Assembly: GCA_016714935.1 (NCBI GenBank)
Contig: JADKBU010000013.1
Location: forward strand, 108,702 to 172,701
Reading direction: 5' to 3'
DNA: 64,000 bases
Origin: Candidatus Accumulibacter propinquus
GTDB lineage: Bacteria > Pseudomonadota > Gammaproteobacteria > Burkholderiales > Rhodocyclaceae
This document shows, piece by piece, positions 18,801 to 27,180 of this stretch (positions are counted from its first letter, which is position 1; each line of letters starts with the position of its first letter). The notes beneath the pieces were generated by a model. That model had not been told where the DNA came from and did no database searches. It saw only the letters and a program-made list of their open reading frames with translations. Both the position numbers and the translations under genes were made by a program.

Positions 18801-21800
18801 CTTCGGCAGCGGCGTTGCATCTGGCCCTGTCGACGCCGGCGATGCTGCTGGTGGCGGCTCCGGTCCTGCTCCTGTGGTTCGCCTCACCGCTGTTCGCCTG
18901 GTGGATCAGCCGCCCGCTGGCGCGCCGCGAGGCGGTCCTGAGCGGCGCGCAGATCCTGTTCCTGCGCGCGCTGTCGCGTCGTACCTGGGCATTCTTCGAC
19001 ACCTTCGTCGGCCCGGAAGACCATTGGCTGCCGCCGGACAACTATCAGAAGTATCGCGTCGCCGCGGTCGCTCATCGGACCTCGCCGACCAACATCGGCA
19101 TGGCGCTGCTGGCGAATCTTTCGGCCTACGACTTCGGCTATCTGTCGACCGGCCAACTGGTCGAGCGCACGGCCAATACCCTGCGCACCCTGCACACGCT
19201 GCAGCGACATCGCGGCCACTTCTACAACTGGTACGACACGCAGACGCTGCAGCCGCTGCCTCCCTTGTACGTCTCGACGGTGGACAGCGGCAACCTGGCC
19301 GGTCACCTGCTGACACTGCGTGCGGGTCTGCTGGCGCTGGCCGACGACCGGATACTGATGACGCGGCTGTTCGACGGTCTCGGCGACACCCTCAGGATTC
19401 TGACGATGGCGGCGGAGGCAGGCGCGACGGCGCCGATGGCGGCGTTCCGGAAGGAACTGGAGACGGCGTCGGCGGCCCCTCCGGCGACGCTGACGGCTGC
19501 CCGGTCACAGCTTGCGAGGCTGGCCAGCGCTGCCGACGCGATCGCCTCCCGGATTGTGGCCAGCCTGGCGGACCTGCCGGTGACTGCGCCGGCGGACGAA
19601 ACACTGGGCTGGGCACAGGCGCTGGCCGGGCAATGTCAGGCCGCCGTCGAGGAACTGAACGTGCTGGTGCCGTGGCTGGCGCTGCCGCCGCCGCCGCCCG
19701 CGCTGGCAGCGCAGTTGGCCCAGGTCGGCGAGCTCGCCGCCCTCGATGCCGTCCCGACCCTGCGCGAGCTGGCGCGTCTGGATGCCGCGCTGCTGCCGTG
19801 CCTCGCCGCGCTGTTCGATAATCAGACGACGCCCAGCCACCGCGACTGGCTCAGCGCGCTGCAGCGGCAGGTCGCCGCCGCCAGTGCGCATGCCGGCGAA
19901 CGCCTGGCGAGCATCGACCGTCTGGCGCGGGAATCCGGAGATTTCGCGTGCCTGGAGTATGACTTTCTGTTCGACAGCACGCGGCATCTGCTGAGCATCG
20001 GTTACAACGTCACCGAGCAGCGAGCGGACGCGAGTTTCTACGACCTGCTGGCTTCGGAGGCGCGCCTGGCGTGCTTCGTCGCCATCGCGCAGGGGCAGGT
20101 GCCGCAGGAGAGCTGGTTCGCCCTGGGGCGTCTGCTGACCAGTACCAGCGGCGAGCCGGTGCTGCTGTCCTGGAGCGGTTCGATGTTCGAGTACCTGATG
20201 CCGCTGCTGGTGATGCCGACCTACGACAACACGCTGCTCGACCAGACCTGCAAGGCGGCGGTCGCCAGGCAGATCGAGTATGGCGGCCATCGCGGCGTGC
20301 CCTGGGGTATCTCGGAGTCGGGCTACAACACGGTCGACGTGCATCTGAACTACCAGTATCGCGCCTTCGGGGTGCCCGGACTGGGACTCAAGCGCGGGCT
20401 GGCGCAGGATCTGGTCATCGCCCCCTATGCCTCGGTGCTGGCGCTGATGGTGGCTCCCGAGCAGGCCTGCCATAATTTGCAGCGACTCGCAGCCGAGGGC
20501 TTCATCGGCAACTTCGGTTTCTTCGAAGCCATCGATTACACGCCGGCCCGCCAGCGACGTGGGCAAGCGCGCGTGCTGGTGCGCTCCTACATGGCGCATC
20601 ACCAGGGCATGAGCCTGCTGGCGCTGGCCTACCTGCTGCTGGATCGCCCGATGCAGCGGCGGTTCGAGTCGGATCGGCTGTTCCAGGCGGTCATGCTGCT
20701 GCTCCAGGAGCGGATCCCGAAAGCCAGCGAGCTGTTTTCGCACACCGCCAACCTCTCCGATGCGCGCGCGCTGTCGATCGCCGCGGCGGTGCCGATTCGC
20801 GTCTTCAGCAGCCCGGATACGCCGACACCCGAAGTGCAGTTGCTGTCGAACGGCCGCTACCACGTGATGGTCAGCAACGCCGGCGGTGGCTACAGTCGCT
20901 GGAAGGACCTCGCCGTGACGCGCTGGCGCGAAGACGGGACCTGCGATCACTGGGGGAGCTTCTGTTACGTCCGCGAGCTGGCGGGCGGGGCGGGTGGCGA
21001 GTGCTGGTCGACCGGCCATCAACCGACGCGCAAACGGCCCGAGACGTACGAAGCGATCTTCTCCGAGGGGCGCGCCGAGTTTCGCCGCCGCGATGCCGTT
21101 CGCAGCGGTTCCGGGGCGATCGAAACGTATACCGAGATCGTCGTCTCGCCGGAGGATGACATCGAAGTCCGCCGGGTCCGGGTGACCAATCGATCGCGGC
21201 AACGCCGGGAAATCGAGGTCACCAGTTACGCTGAAGTGGTGCTCGCACCGCCGGCGGCGGACGCGCTGCATCCCGCCTTCAGCAACCTCTTCGTGCATAC
21301 CGAGATCCTGCGCGAGCGGCGCGCGATCCTGTGCACGCGTCGGCCGCGCTCGCGCGACGAACAGTCCCCGTGGATGCTGCACCTCGTCGCCGTGCACGGT
21401 GTCGAGCCCGGCGAGGCGAGTTACGAAACCGATCGCCTGCGTTTTCTCGGTCGCACGCGCAGCACCGCCGCGCCGCTGGCCATGCGCGAGTGCGCGCCGC
21501 TGGCGGGCAGCGAGGGGTCGGTGCTCGACCCGATCGTCGCCATTCGCCATCTGGTGGCGCTCGATCCGGAGCAGGTGGTGACCATCGATATCGTCTCGGG
21601 CGTCGCCGAGACGCGCGACCTGGCGGTCAGCCTGGTTGAAAAATACCAGGATCGGCATCTCGCCGACCGTGTCTTCGATCTCGCCTGGACGCACAGCCAG
21701 GTGGTCCTGCAGCAACTCAACGCCACCGAAGCCGAGTCGCAACTGTACGTGCGGCTGGCCAGCCCGGTGATCTACGCCAATGCCTCGCTGCGCGCCAGCG

Positions 21801-24712
21801 CCGACGTCCTGATCAAGAATCGTCGGGGGCAGTCCGGGCTGTGGGGTTACGCCATCTCCGGCGATCTGCCGATCGTGCTGCTGCAGATTGCCGACGGCGC
21901 CAACATCGATCTCGTTCGCCAACTGGTCCAGGCGCATGCCTACTGGCGGCTGAAAGGACTGGCGGTGGACCTGGTGATCTGGAACGAGGATCATGCCGGC
22001 TACCGGCAGCAACTGCAGGACCAGATCATGGGATTGATCGCCTCGGGCATTGGGGCGAGTCTGATCGATCGGCCGGGCGGAATCTTCGTGCGCCAGGCGG
22101 AACAGATCTCCAGCGAGGACCACATCCTGTTCCAGTCGGTCGCCCGGGCGGTGATCACCGACAGCCGGGGAACGCTGGCCGAGCAACTCGACCAGCGCAG
22201 TCCAATGGAACCACGACCGCCGCTGTTGCGGCCAAGACGAACGCATCGCCCCGAGCTTGCCGCCGCTGCGCCGCCGCGTCCGGAACTGATCCTGGGCAAT
22301 GGCCTGGGAGGATTCACCCCGGATGGTCGCGAGTACGTCACCACGCTCACGCCGGAGCAGGTGACGCCGGCGCCGTGGGTCAACGTCCTGGCGAATCCGC
22401 ATTTCGGCAGCGTCATTTCGGAAAGCGGCGTCGCCTATACCTGGAGCGAGAACGCGCACGAATTCCGTCTGACCCCGTGGCACAACGACCCGGTGACCGA
22501 TTCGGGTGGCGAAGCGCTCTACCTGCGCGACGAAATGAGCGGTCAGTTCTGGTCGCCGACCCCACTGCCCGTGCGCGCCGCGGCGCCCTGCGTGATCCGG
22601 CACGGGTTCGGCTACAGCGTGTTCTCGATCTGCTCGGACGGTATCTGCTCGGAACTGTGGGTGTACGTGGCCATCGACGCGGCGGTCAAGTTCTCGGTGC
22701 TGAAAGTACGCAATGCATCGGGCCGGCCGCGCCGACTCTCGGCCACAGGCTATGTCGAATGGGTGTTGGGCGATCTGCGCGCCAAATCGGCGATGCATGT
22801 CAGTACCGAAATCGACCCCAGAAGCGGCACGCTCTACGCGCGCAACCCGTACAGCCCCGAGTTCGCCGATCGGGTGGCCTTCTTCGACGTCGATGAGCCG
22901 CTGCGCAAGCTCAGCGGCGACCGCGCGGAATTCATCGGGCGCAACGGCTCGCTGCGCGATCCAGCCGCACTGCATCGCTGGGGCCTTTCCGGCAAGGTGG
23001 GGGCTGGACTGGATCCCTGCGGCGCGATCCAGGTCGCATTCGACCTGGCCGACGGGCAGGAGCGGGAAATCGTTTTCCGCCTCGGTGTCGGACGCAACGC
23101 CTACGAAGCCAGCAAGCTGATGCGGCGCTTCCGCGGCGGGCTGGCGGCACACGGCGCGCTCGAAGCCGTCCGCCAGTACTGGCAGCACACGCTCGGTGCC
23201 GTGCAGGTGAGCACCCCCGATCCAGCGGTCGATGTGCTGGCCAATGGCTGGCTGGTCTACCAGACGCTGGCCTGCCGTCTCTGGGCGCGCAGCGGCTACT
23301 ACCAGTCGGGCGGCGCCTTCGGGTTCCGCGACCAGTTGCAGGACGTGATGGCGCTGATCCACGCCGAGCCCGGGCTGGTGCGCGAGCATCTGCTGCTGTG
23401 CGCCAGCCGGCAGTTCCTGGAAGGCGACGTCCAGCACTGGTGGCATCCCCCGTCGGGCCGGGGGGTGCGCACGCACTGTTCGGACGACTATCTCTGGCTG
23501 CCGCTGGCCATCTGCCGCTACGTCGGCGCCAGCGGCGATACCGGCGTGCTCGATGAGCCCGTGCCTTTCCTGGAAGGGCGCCCGGTCAATCCGGAGGATG
23601 ATTCCTACTATGATCTTCCCGGCCGGTCGACCACGGTAGCCAGCCTCTACGAGCACGGTGTGTGCGCGATCCGGCACAGCCTGCGCTTTGGCAGACATGG
23701 TTTGCCGTTGATGGGTTCCGGCGACTGGAACGACGGCATGAATCTGGTCGGGATGCAGGGCCAGGGCGAGAGCGTCTGGCTGGGCTTTTTCCTGTGCGAA
23801 GTGCTCCGCCAGTTCGCCAGGCTCGCCGACGCCTATGGCGACCTGGTCTTCGCCGAACTCTGCCGGGACGAGGGGCATCTTCTGCGCCGGAACATCGAGC
23901 AGCATGCCTGGGATGGTGGCTGGTACCGTCGCGCCTGGTTCGACGATGGCACGGCGCTCGGTTCGGCAGTCAATGAGGAATGCCAGATCGACTCGATCTC
24001 GCAGAGCTGGTCAGTGTTGTCCGGAGCGGCCGCAGGGCTGGGTGACCGCGCGCGTTCGCGGCAGGCGATGCAGGCGGTCGACGAGCGGCTGGTGCGTCGC
24101 GAGTACGCGCTCGTCCAGCTTCTCGACCCGCCCTTCGACAAGTCGAACGTCGATCCCGGCTACATCCGGGGCTACGTGCCGGGGGTACGGGAGAACGGCG
24201 GGCAGTACACCCACGGAGCAGTCTGGGCGGCGATGGCCTTTGCCGAACTCGGCGAGGGCGAGCGCGCCTGGGAGTTGCTGACCATGATCAACCCGGTGAG
24301 TCACTCCCTCTCAGCGGCGGGGGCTGCGACCTACAAGGTCGAGCCCTACGTCGTCGCCGCCGACGTCTATGCGCTCAGCCCGCACATCGGCCGTGGCGGA
24401 TGGAGCTGGTACACCGGCTCGGCGGGCTGGATGTACCGGCTGATCGTCGAATCGCTGCTCGGGCTGCGGCGCCACGGCGAGCAATTGCGTCTTGCTCCCT
24501 GTCTGCCCAGGGATTGGCCAGGGTTCAGTATCCGCTATCGCTATCGCGAGACGACCTACCACATCACGGTGACGCAAACGCGCGCCGACGCGGCCCTGCA
24601 GAGCGGCGTGACCCGCGTGACGGTTGATGGCGTCGAACACGACGATCAGGCGATCGCCTTGCTCGACGATCATCGCGAGCACCGGGTCGAGGTCAGCGTA
24701 CGCGCGCAATGA
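15863..24712 (+). CDS. ndvB: Cyclic beta-1,2-glucan synthase (NdvB/Cgs), 2,949 aa
   Basis: This very large inner-membrane enzyme makes cyclic beta-1,2-glucan, a periplasmic osmolyte-like glucan. An N-terminal region (1-420) leads into paired membrane helices (about 422-485). A GT84-type glycosyltransferase domain follows, with DTDTQLP (D644, D646) and a RWIRGDWQL motif near 795. More membrane helices lie at about 850-1035. A glycoamylase-like segment of about 1260-1620 contains SWSGSMFEYLMPLLVMP and MAHHQGMSLL. A C-terminal GH94 phosphorylase-type part (about 1650-2940) carries GDWNDGMN (D2621, D2624) and the YGF/QLQDVM region. The length is close to that of rhizobial and Brucella homologues (about 2,830-2,870). 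The start is TTG at 15863 behind GGAAGGGA. The frame is uninterrupted over 8.8 kb. Its position after a BON protein fits osmoadaptation. Confidence 0.95.
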   Translation: MNVGSKLSEYLHRLATHRDDGGWPRPADDGEAPLRSELFSADQMEQHGRILAAAHALAESCAADQLLARLAANESALVGVCRRLTAAVTENRRITPAAEWLLDNFYLIEEQISTAKRHLPKGYSRELPRLARGPSAGCPRVYDIALEIIAHGDGRVDTDSLGRFVAAYQTVTALKLGELWAIPIMLRLALIENLRRVGVRIATGWDERNLADSWADRMTEIAEQDPKSLILVIADMARSSPPMVGAFVAELARRLQGRGPALALPLTWIEQRLSESGLTIEQLVQSENQRQAADQVSISNSIGSLRVLGAMDWRDFVETTSVVERTLREDPAGVYERMDFATRDRYRHATEAIARKSHLAEGEVARRAVELARAAAGDAADGCGERARHVGFYLIDQGLPDLERAAAVRHSGAAALCRSAGRFPLPLYLGGIVLLSAIGGAGLLAQALAFGMPAWWLPPLGLLALLAVSHLAVALVNWLATLLVTPHALPRMDFSLGIPASARTLVVVPTLLGSAGNAEELIEALEVRFLANRDERLHFGLLTDFRDARQESLAADGPLLELARRRIDELNEKYGDGRGGDIFFLFHRPRLWNPHDRVWMAYERKRGKLAALNALLLTGTQDGFSLVVGDPAVLADVRYVITLDTDTQLPRDAARQFVGTMAHPLNRPFYDPVKRRVTAGYGILQPRVAVSLPGTNRSRYARLYGGEPGIDPYTRVASDVYQDVFGEGSFIGKGIYDVDAFEQTLGGRFPENRILSHDLLEGCYARAGLLSDVQLYEDYPAHYSADVSRRHRWIRGDWQLAGWLLRRVPGRRAGEDGGAGPCRQANPLSQLSQWKLIDNLRRSLVPAALTLLLLLGWTRLASAWSWTLSVVGIVLLAPCLAVILELFRKPGEVLLRQHLAAVAGSATRHLRQVVFEFACLPYEAFYSLDAIVRTHWRMLVTHRRLLEWNPSIDAERAAARQGRSEFAAALRAMWVAPTLASAAALHLALSTPAMLLVAAPVLLLWFASPLFAWWISRPLARREAVLSGAQILFLRALSRRTWAFFDTFVGPEDHWLPPDNYQKYRVAAVAHRTSPTNIGMALLANLSAYDFGYLSTGQLVERTANTLRTLHTLQRHRGHFYNWYDTQTLQPLPPLYVSTVDSGNLAGHLLTLRAGLLALADDRILMTRLFDGLGDTLRILTMAAEAGATAPMAAFRKELETASAAPPATLTAARSQLARLASAADAIASRIVASLADLPVTAPADETLGWAQALAGQCQAAVEELNVLVPWLALPPPPPALAAQLAQVGELAALDAVPTLRELARLDAALLPCLAALFDNQTTPSHRDWLSALQRQVAAASAHAGERLASIDRLARESGDFACLEYDFLFDSTRHLLSIGYNVTEQRADASFYDLLASEARLACFVAIAQGQVPQESWFALGRLLTSTSGEPVLLSWSGSMFEYLMPLLVMPTYDNTLLDQTCKAAVARQIEYGGHRGVPWGISESGYNTVDVHLNYQYRAFGVPGLGLKRGLAQDLVIAPYASVLALMVAPEQACHNLQRLAAEGFIGNFGFFEAIDYTPARQRRGQARVLVRSYMAHHQGMSLLALAYLLLDRPMQRRFESDRLFQAVMLLLQERIPKASELFSHTANLSDARALSIAAAVPIRVFSSPDTPTPEVQLLSNGRYHVMVSNAGGGYSRWKDLAVTRWREDGTCDHWGSFCYVRELAGGAGGECWSTGHQPTRKRPETYEAIFSEGRAEFRRRDAVRSGSGAIETYTEIVVSPEDDIEVRRVRVTNRSRQRREIEVTSYAEVVLAPPAADALHPAFSNLFVHTEILRERRAILCTRRPRSRDEQSPWMLHLVAVHGVEPGEASYETDRLRFLGRTRSTAAPLAMRECAPLAGSEGSVLDPIVAIRHLVALDPEQVVTIDIVSGVAETRDLAVSLVEKYQDRHLADRVFDLAWTHSQVVLQQLNATEAESQLYVRLASPVIYANASLRASADVLIKNRRGQSGLWGYAISGDLPIVLLQIADGANIDLVRQLVQAHAYWRLKGLAVDLVIWNEDHAGYRQQLQDQIMGLIASGIGASLIDRPGGIFVRQAEQISSEDHILFQSVARAVITDSRGTLAEQLDQRSPMEPRPPLLRPRRTHRPELAAAAPPRPELILGNGLGGFTPDGREYVTTLTPEQVTPAPWVNVLANPHFGSVISESGVAYTWSENAHEFRLTPWHNDPVTDSGGEALYLRDEMSGQFWSPTPLPVRAAAPCVIRHGFGYSVFSICSDGICSELWVYVAIDAAVKFSVLKVRNASGRPRRLSATGYVEWVLGDLRAKSAMHVSTEIDPRSGTLYARNPYSPEFADRVAFFDVDEPLRKLSGDRAEFIGRNGSLRDPAALHRWGLSGKVGAGLDPCGAIQVAFDLADGQEREIVFRLGVGRNAYEASKLMRRFRGGLAAHGALEAVRQYWQHTLGAVQVSTPDPAVDVLANGWLVYQTLACRLWARSGYYQSGGAFGFRDQLQDVMALIHAEPGLVREHLLLCASRQFLEGDVQHWWHPPSGRGVRTHCSDDYLWLPLAICRYVGASGDTGVLDEPVPFLEGRPVNPEDDSYYDLPGRSTTVASLYEHGVCAIRHSLRFGRHGLPLMGSGDWNDGMNLVGMQGQGESVWLGFFLCEVLRQFARLADAYGDLVFAELCRDEGHLLRRNIEQHAWDGGWYRRAWFDDGTALGSAVNEECQIDSISQSWSVLSGAAAGLGDRARSRQAMQAVDERLVRREYALVQLLDPPFDKSNVDPGYIRGYVPGVRENGGQYTHGAVWAAMAFAELGEGERAWELLTMINPVSHSLSAAGAATYKVEPYVVAADVYALSPHIGRGGWSWYTGSAGWMYRLIVESLLGLRRHGEQLRLAPCLPRDWPGFSIRYRYRETTYHITVTQTRADAALQSGVTRVTVDGVEHDDQAIALLDDHREHRVEVSVRAQ

Positions 24713-24730
24713 GCGCCGGCCAAGGCGCTC
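24711..24730. terminator. Possible hairpin between convergent genes
   Basis: GAGCGCC and GGCGCTC form a perfect 7-bp stem around a 6-base loop, overlapping the stop codon of the glucan synthase gene. The PEP-CTERM gene ends just beyond on the other strand. No T run follows, so termination is only suggested. Confidence 0.3.
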
Positions 24731-24739
24731 CCGACGCCC

Positions 24740-25582
24740 TCAGGAACGCTGCCGGCGCGCGCGGCAGAGGGCACCCAGGCCGCCGGCGAACAGTACCCAG
24801 ACGGGCGGCTCGGGTACAGCCGCGGTCGGTCCAAGGGAGACGCTGGAGAGGATCCCCGATCCATCGACGTGCAGCGGATCGCTGAAATCCCAGTTCATGA
24901 GCTCCACGAAGCGTGCGCCGACGCCCTCGATGGCGAGTTCATAGCTCAAAGTCATCGATCCTCCCGCCGGAATGTCGCCGATGTCGAAGGTCTGGAAGGA
25001 AAGCGGGATGCGCACTCTGCCGGGTCCAAGCAGGCTTGCGCCAAGCGATTCCCCGGTGGTGTGGAACTCGGTGCCGGTGGCTGTTTCGGCAAGCCCGATG
25101 GTCGCTTCCCAGGTGTTGGAAGATAAGATGTGGCCCAGGCTGTCGAGGATACGGGCCTGCAGTTCAAGAGAAAAATCAAGCGTCGATCCGTTTCCGGCAA
25201 TCATCCACAGGCTGCCGCCGTCGACCACGAAACGGGACTGGGCGTGGCGTGCCGAGGCAAACGGATTGACGAACTCGTCGCTGTAGATACTGACCAGCGA
25301 AGTCAGTTTGCCGAGGCCATGCAGGTAGGCCTGCACGCCAAGATCGCCAAAGGTGCCGACACTGCCGACGGCGCTGCCGAACCCCCCGGCGATATTGGCG
25401 TGTATCGTGTGCAGGGCGGACTCCGGCGGGACGCTGACCGTGTCGGCAGCGTGCGTGGTGGCTCCAGCCGGGCCGCTGTAGTCAAGCTGGACGCGTTGCT
25501 GGACGTATGCCGAGGCATTGCCCGCCAGCAGGAATGCGCCGCTGAACATGACGAGCAAGCGGGCAGGGGTGATGCTGTGCAT
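24740..25582 (-). CDS. PEP-CTERM sorting domain protein, 280 aa
   Basis: This is an exported protein with an N-terminal signal peptide (hydrophobic LLVMFSGAFLLAGNASA, cleavage about residue 25) and a C-terminal PEP-CTERM tail. The tail begins VPEP at residue 256, followed by a hydrophobic helix and the basic end RARRQRS. Such tails are cut by exosortase, and the proteins are usually linked to exopolysaccharide in floc- or biofilm-forming bacteria. The body is beta-rich and low in charge with no recognised enzymatic motif. The start is supported by AAAGGAG on the minus strand. No exosortase gene lies in this window, so it would be encoded elsewhere. Confidence 0.85.
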   Translation of the reverse strand: MHSITPARLLVMFSGAFLLAGNASAYVQQRVQLDYSGPAGATTHAADTVSVPPESALHTIHANIAGGFGSAVGSVGTFGDLGVQAYLHGLGKLTSLVSIYSDEFVNPFASARHAQSRFVVDGGSLWMIAGNGSTLDFSLELQARILDSLGHILSSNTWEATIGLAETATGTEFHTTGESLGASLLGPGRVRIPLSFQTFDIGDIPAGGSMTLSYELAIEGVGARFVELMNWDFSDPLHVDGSGILSSVSLGPTAAVPEPPVWVLFAGGLGALCRARRQRS

Positions 25583-25979
25583 GGGATTCTCCTTTGATGG
25601 GGGGGCTGTCGAAAAGTCATGGCGGGCAGTTCGTGCGGAGGGTCAGCACGCCGTGCCGCGACAGTCTAGGAGAACGGGAAGGATGATTCCTGGCGCTCGG
25701 TGCACAGCCGCAGGGCGCTCAGCGCACGCCATCGGGTCGTTCCCGAAAACGACCTTGCCCGATTCGCATCGCCGGACAAGTCCCGCGCCGGCGCTTGCCT
25801 GGCGCGGAACGCTCGGTCACCGCGCTGGACCGGAATGGGGGCCGGCGGCCTGTGGCGCCACGCGGCTTGCGAGCCTGCCAGAAGGCCTCAGGCGATGCGC
25901 CCGCCCGGGTGGGTGCGTCGTCGACCCTTCGGCAGCCCCGGATGAAGGGTCCGCCAGGTGATCGTCGCGCCGACGCGGG
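25583..25979. other. Non-coding stretch, nothing recognised
   Basis: Between the PEP-CTERM gene start and the BLUF remnant I see no reading frame with a believable start and composition, no RNA gene and no clear repeat. The upstream end should contain the promoter of the PEP-CTERM gene, but no convincing -35/-10 pair was found. Confidence 0.5.
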
Positions 25980-26039
25980 TCGGACTTGCTCGTCAGTTAT
26001 GCCGCGCGTGGCGTGGCTGAGATAGAGGAGTCGGATCAT
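25980..26039 (-). pseudogene. N-terminal remnant of a BLUF photoreceptor gene
   Basis: On the minus strand, an ATG at 26039 behind a GAGGGA ribosome site starts MIRLLYLSHATRGITDEQVR. This resembles the first strand and helix of BLUF blue-light receptors (pattern (L/I)(L/I)Y-x-S-x-A-T near the start). After these 20 residues the similarity ends abruptly. No frame continues with the expected NN...GITG(L/M)L or H-R segments. The open frame runs on to 25719 in arginine/proline-rich sequence that looks non-coding. I read this as a truncated gene; the similarity is judged from memory of the family, over a short stretch. Confidence 0.45.
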
Positions 26040-26099
26040 GTGGCGTTCCCTCGGCAGCAAGGCAGGGCAGGGTGGCTATCGCTCAAGGCACGAGCGGCG

Positions 26100-26603
26100 T
26101 CAGCCGGGCCGGCTGAAGTCATTCCCGATCCAGGCGTTGGCGCTGGCCGTGTTGAGTCTGAAGCCCGCATCGACGCGTACTTCGGCCAGTTTGACGCCGT
26201 CGCTGTCCTGCGCACCCAACAGGGCATGCGGGTCGTCTTCATCGGCGACGATGTCGAGCGTGATGCTGATCGGTCCGGACGGCGTGGCCAGCGTGAGTTT
26301 CTTGTGGTGCTGCGCATACCACTGTTGCTCGTGGCGGCGCAGGACCTCGGCAGCGGTCTTGACCAGGGTGTTGAACGCCGGCGCGTCAAGCGGCTTGGGA
26401 TTCTTCTTGTCGCGTCCCATCGTCCATGGGCCGACCAGCGCCGGCTCGGATTCGCCGTCCTTGATCATCTCGACGGCCCAGCCGTCATCGTCCGGGTTCT
26501 TGATGACGCGCGCGGTCCAGCCCTTGTGGATCCACAGGCGCGGTTCGTTGACCACGGTGTGCGGATCGCTGTCGACGTTCTGGTTGCTCGTTTCCGATGT
26601 CAT
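26100..26603 (-). CDS. Hypothetical protein, 167 aa
   Basis: This is a soluble, acidic protein with no signal peptide or membrane segment. The frame has typical coding composition and an ATG at 26603 preceded by a GGGGGTAG-type site. The middle (PRLWIHKGWTARVIKNPDDDGWAVEM) and the tail (GFRLNTASANAWIGNDF) look like ordered domain segments. I do not recognise the family and see no catalytic motif. It lies about 80 bases downstream of the ArsR-type regulator gene on the same strand, so the two could be co-transcribed. Confidence 0.65.
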   Translation of the reverse strand: MTSETSNQNVDSDPHTVVNEPRLWIHKGWTARVIKNPDDDGWAVEMIKDGESEPALVGPWTMGRDKKNPKPLDAPAFNTLVKTAAEVLRRHEQQWYAQHHKKLTLATPSGPISITLDIVADEDDPHALLGAQDSDGVKLAEVRVDAGFRLNTASANAWIGNDFSRPG

Positions 26604-26681
26604 GCCGAATTCTACCCCCGTGTCCAGGCGCTGCGTTGCGACAATCGAGGCGCGTGGATGGCGGTCAAGAACGGCGCACGC

Positions 26682-26996
26682 CTAGGGTTCACGTGCCTGG
26701 CAGATTTCCGGGTGCCCGCCGCAGCAATTGTCGGTGAGGAAACCCACCAGGGCGTCGATTCTGTCCATCGCCGCATGACAGCGCACGAAGCGCCCTTCCT
26801 GAGCCGTGCGGATCAGGCCGGCGTGCGTCAGGGTCTTCAGGTGGAACGACAGGGTCGGTGCCGGCAGTTCGAGCTGTTCGGCAATCAGACCGACGGTCAG
26901 GCCCGCAGGGGTGTTGTTTACCAGCAATCGGAAGATGGCGAGGCGGCTGTCCTGCGCCAGAGCAGCCAGGGCAGTGACGGCGTCGGTGTTGGTCAT
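26682..26996 (-). CDS. ArsR-family metalloregulator, 104 aa
   Basis: This is a winged-helix repressor of the ArsR/SmtB family, with the recognition region LELPAPTLSFHLKTLTHAGLI (helices at about residues 33-62) and wing RTAQEGRFVRCH. The C-terminal NCCGGHPEIC motif places C91, C92 and C99 together. This resembles the arsenite-binding Cys95/Cys96/Cys102 set of the Acidithiobacillus ferrooxidans ArsR rather than the CxC site of E. coli ArsR. Arsenite (or antimonite) sensing is therefore likely. The start at 26996 (MTNTDAV) is preferred; a TTG at 27032 would add 12 residues. No arsenic-resistance gene is adjacent. Confidence 0.88.
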   Translation of the reverse strand: MTNTDAVTALAALAQDSRLAIFRLLVNNTPAGLTVGLIAEQLELPAPTLSFHLKTLTHAGLIRTAQEGRFVRCHAAMDRIDALVGFLTDNCCGGHPEICQAREP

Positions 26997-27123
26997 CGTT
27001 CCAACGATACCGAAATATTGCCGATCTGGCAAAGCGTTTGAATCAAACCTGACGATGCTCGCTCCCTTTCAATGGCGCCTGATCCGGAAGTGAGTCCGGG
27101 CGCGCGCGGGAGGAGTGCGGCTG

Positions 27124-27163
27124 AAAAGCGGCAAGGGCATCGCCGTGGCGATGCCCTTGCCGC
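27124..27163 (-). terminator. Rho-independent terminator of enolase gene
   Basis: A perfect 17-bp inverted repeat (27128-27144 and 27147-27163) is followed, on the minus strand, by TTTT (27127-27124). It begins 18 bases after the enolase stop codon. Confidence 0.9.
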
Positions 27164-27180
27164 GTGTTGCGTGGAGTTGC

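Noticed and set aside
19505..23905. 1,466-codon minus-strand frame inside the glucan synthase gene
   Set aside because: A very long antisense frame is expected opposite a GC-rich gene with strong third-position bias. The translation has no family features, while the plus strand has a complete known enzyme.
25986..27041. Plus-strand frame across the hypothetical and ArsR genes
   Set aside because: It runs opposite two better supported genes and lacks a ribosome site and recognisable domains.
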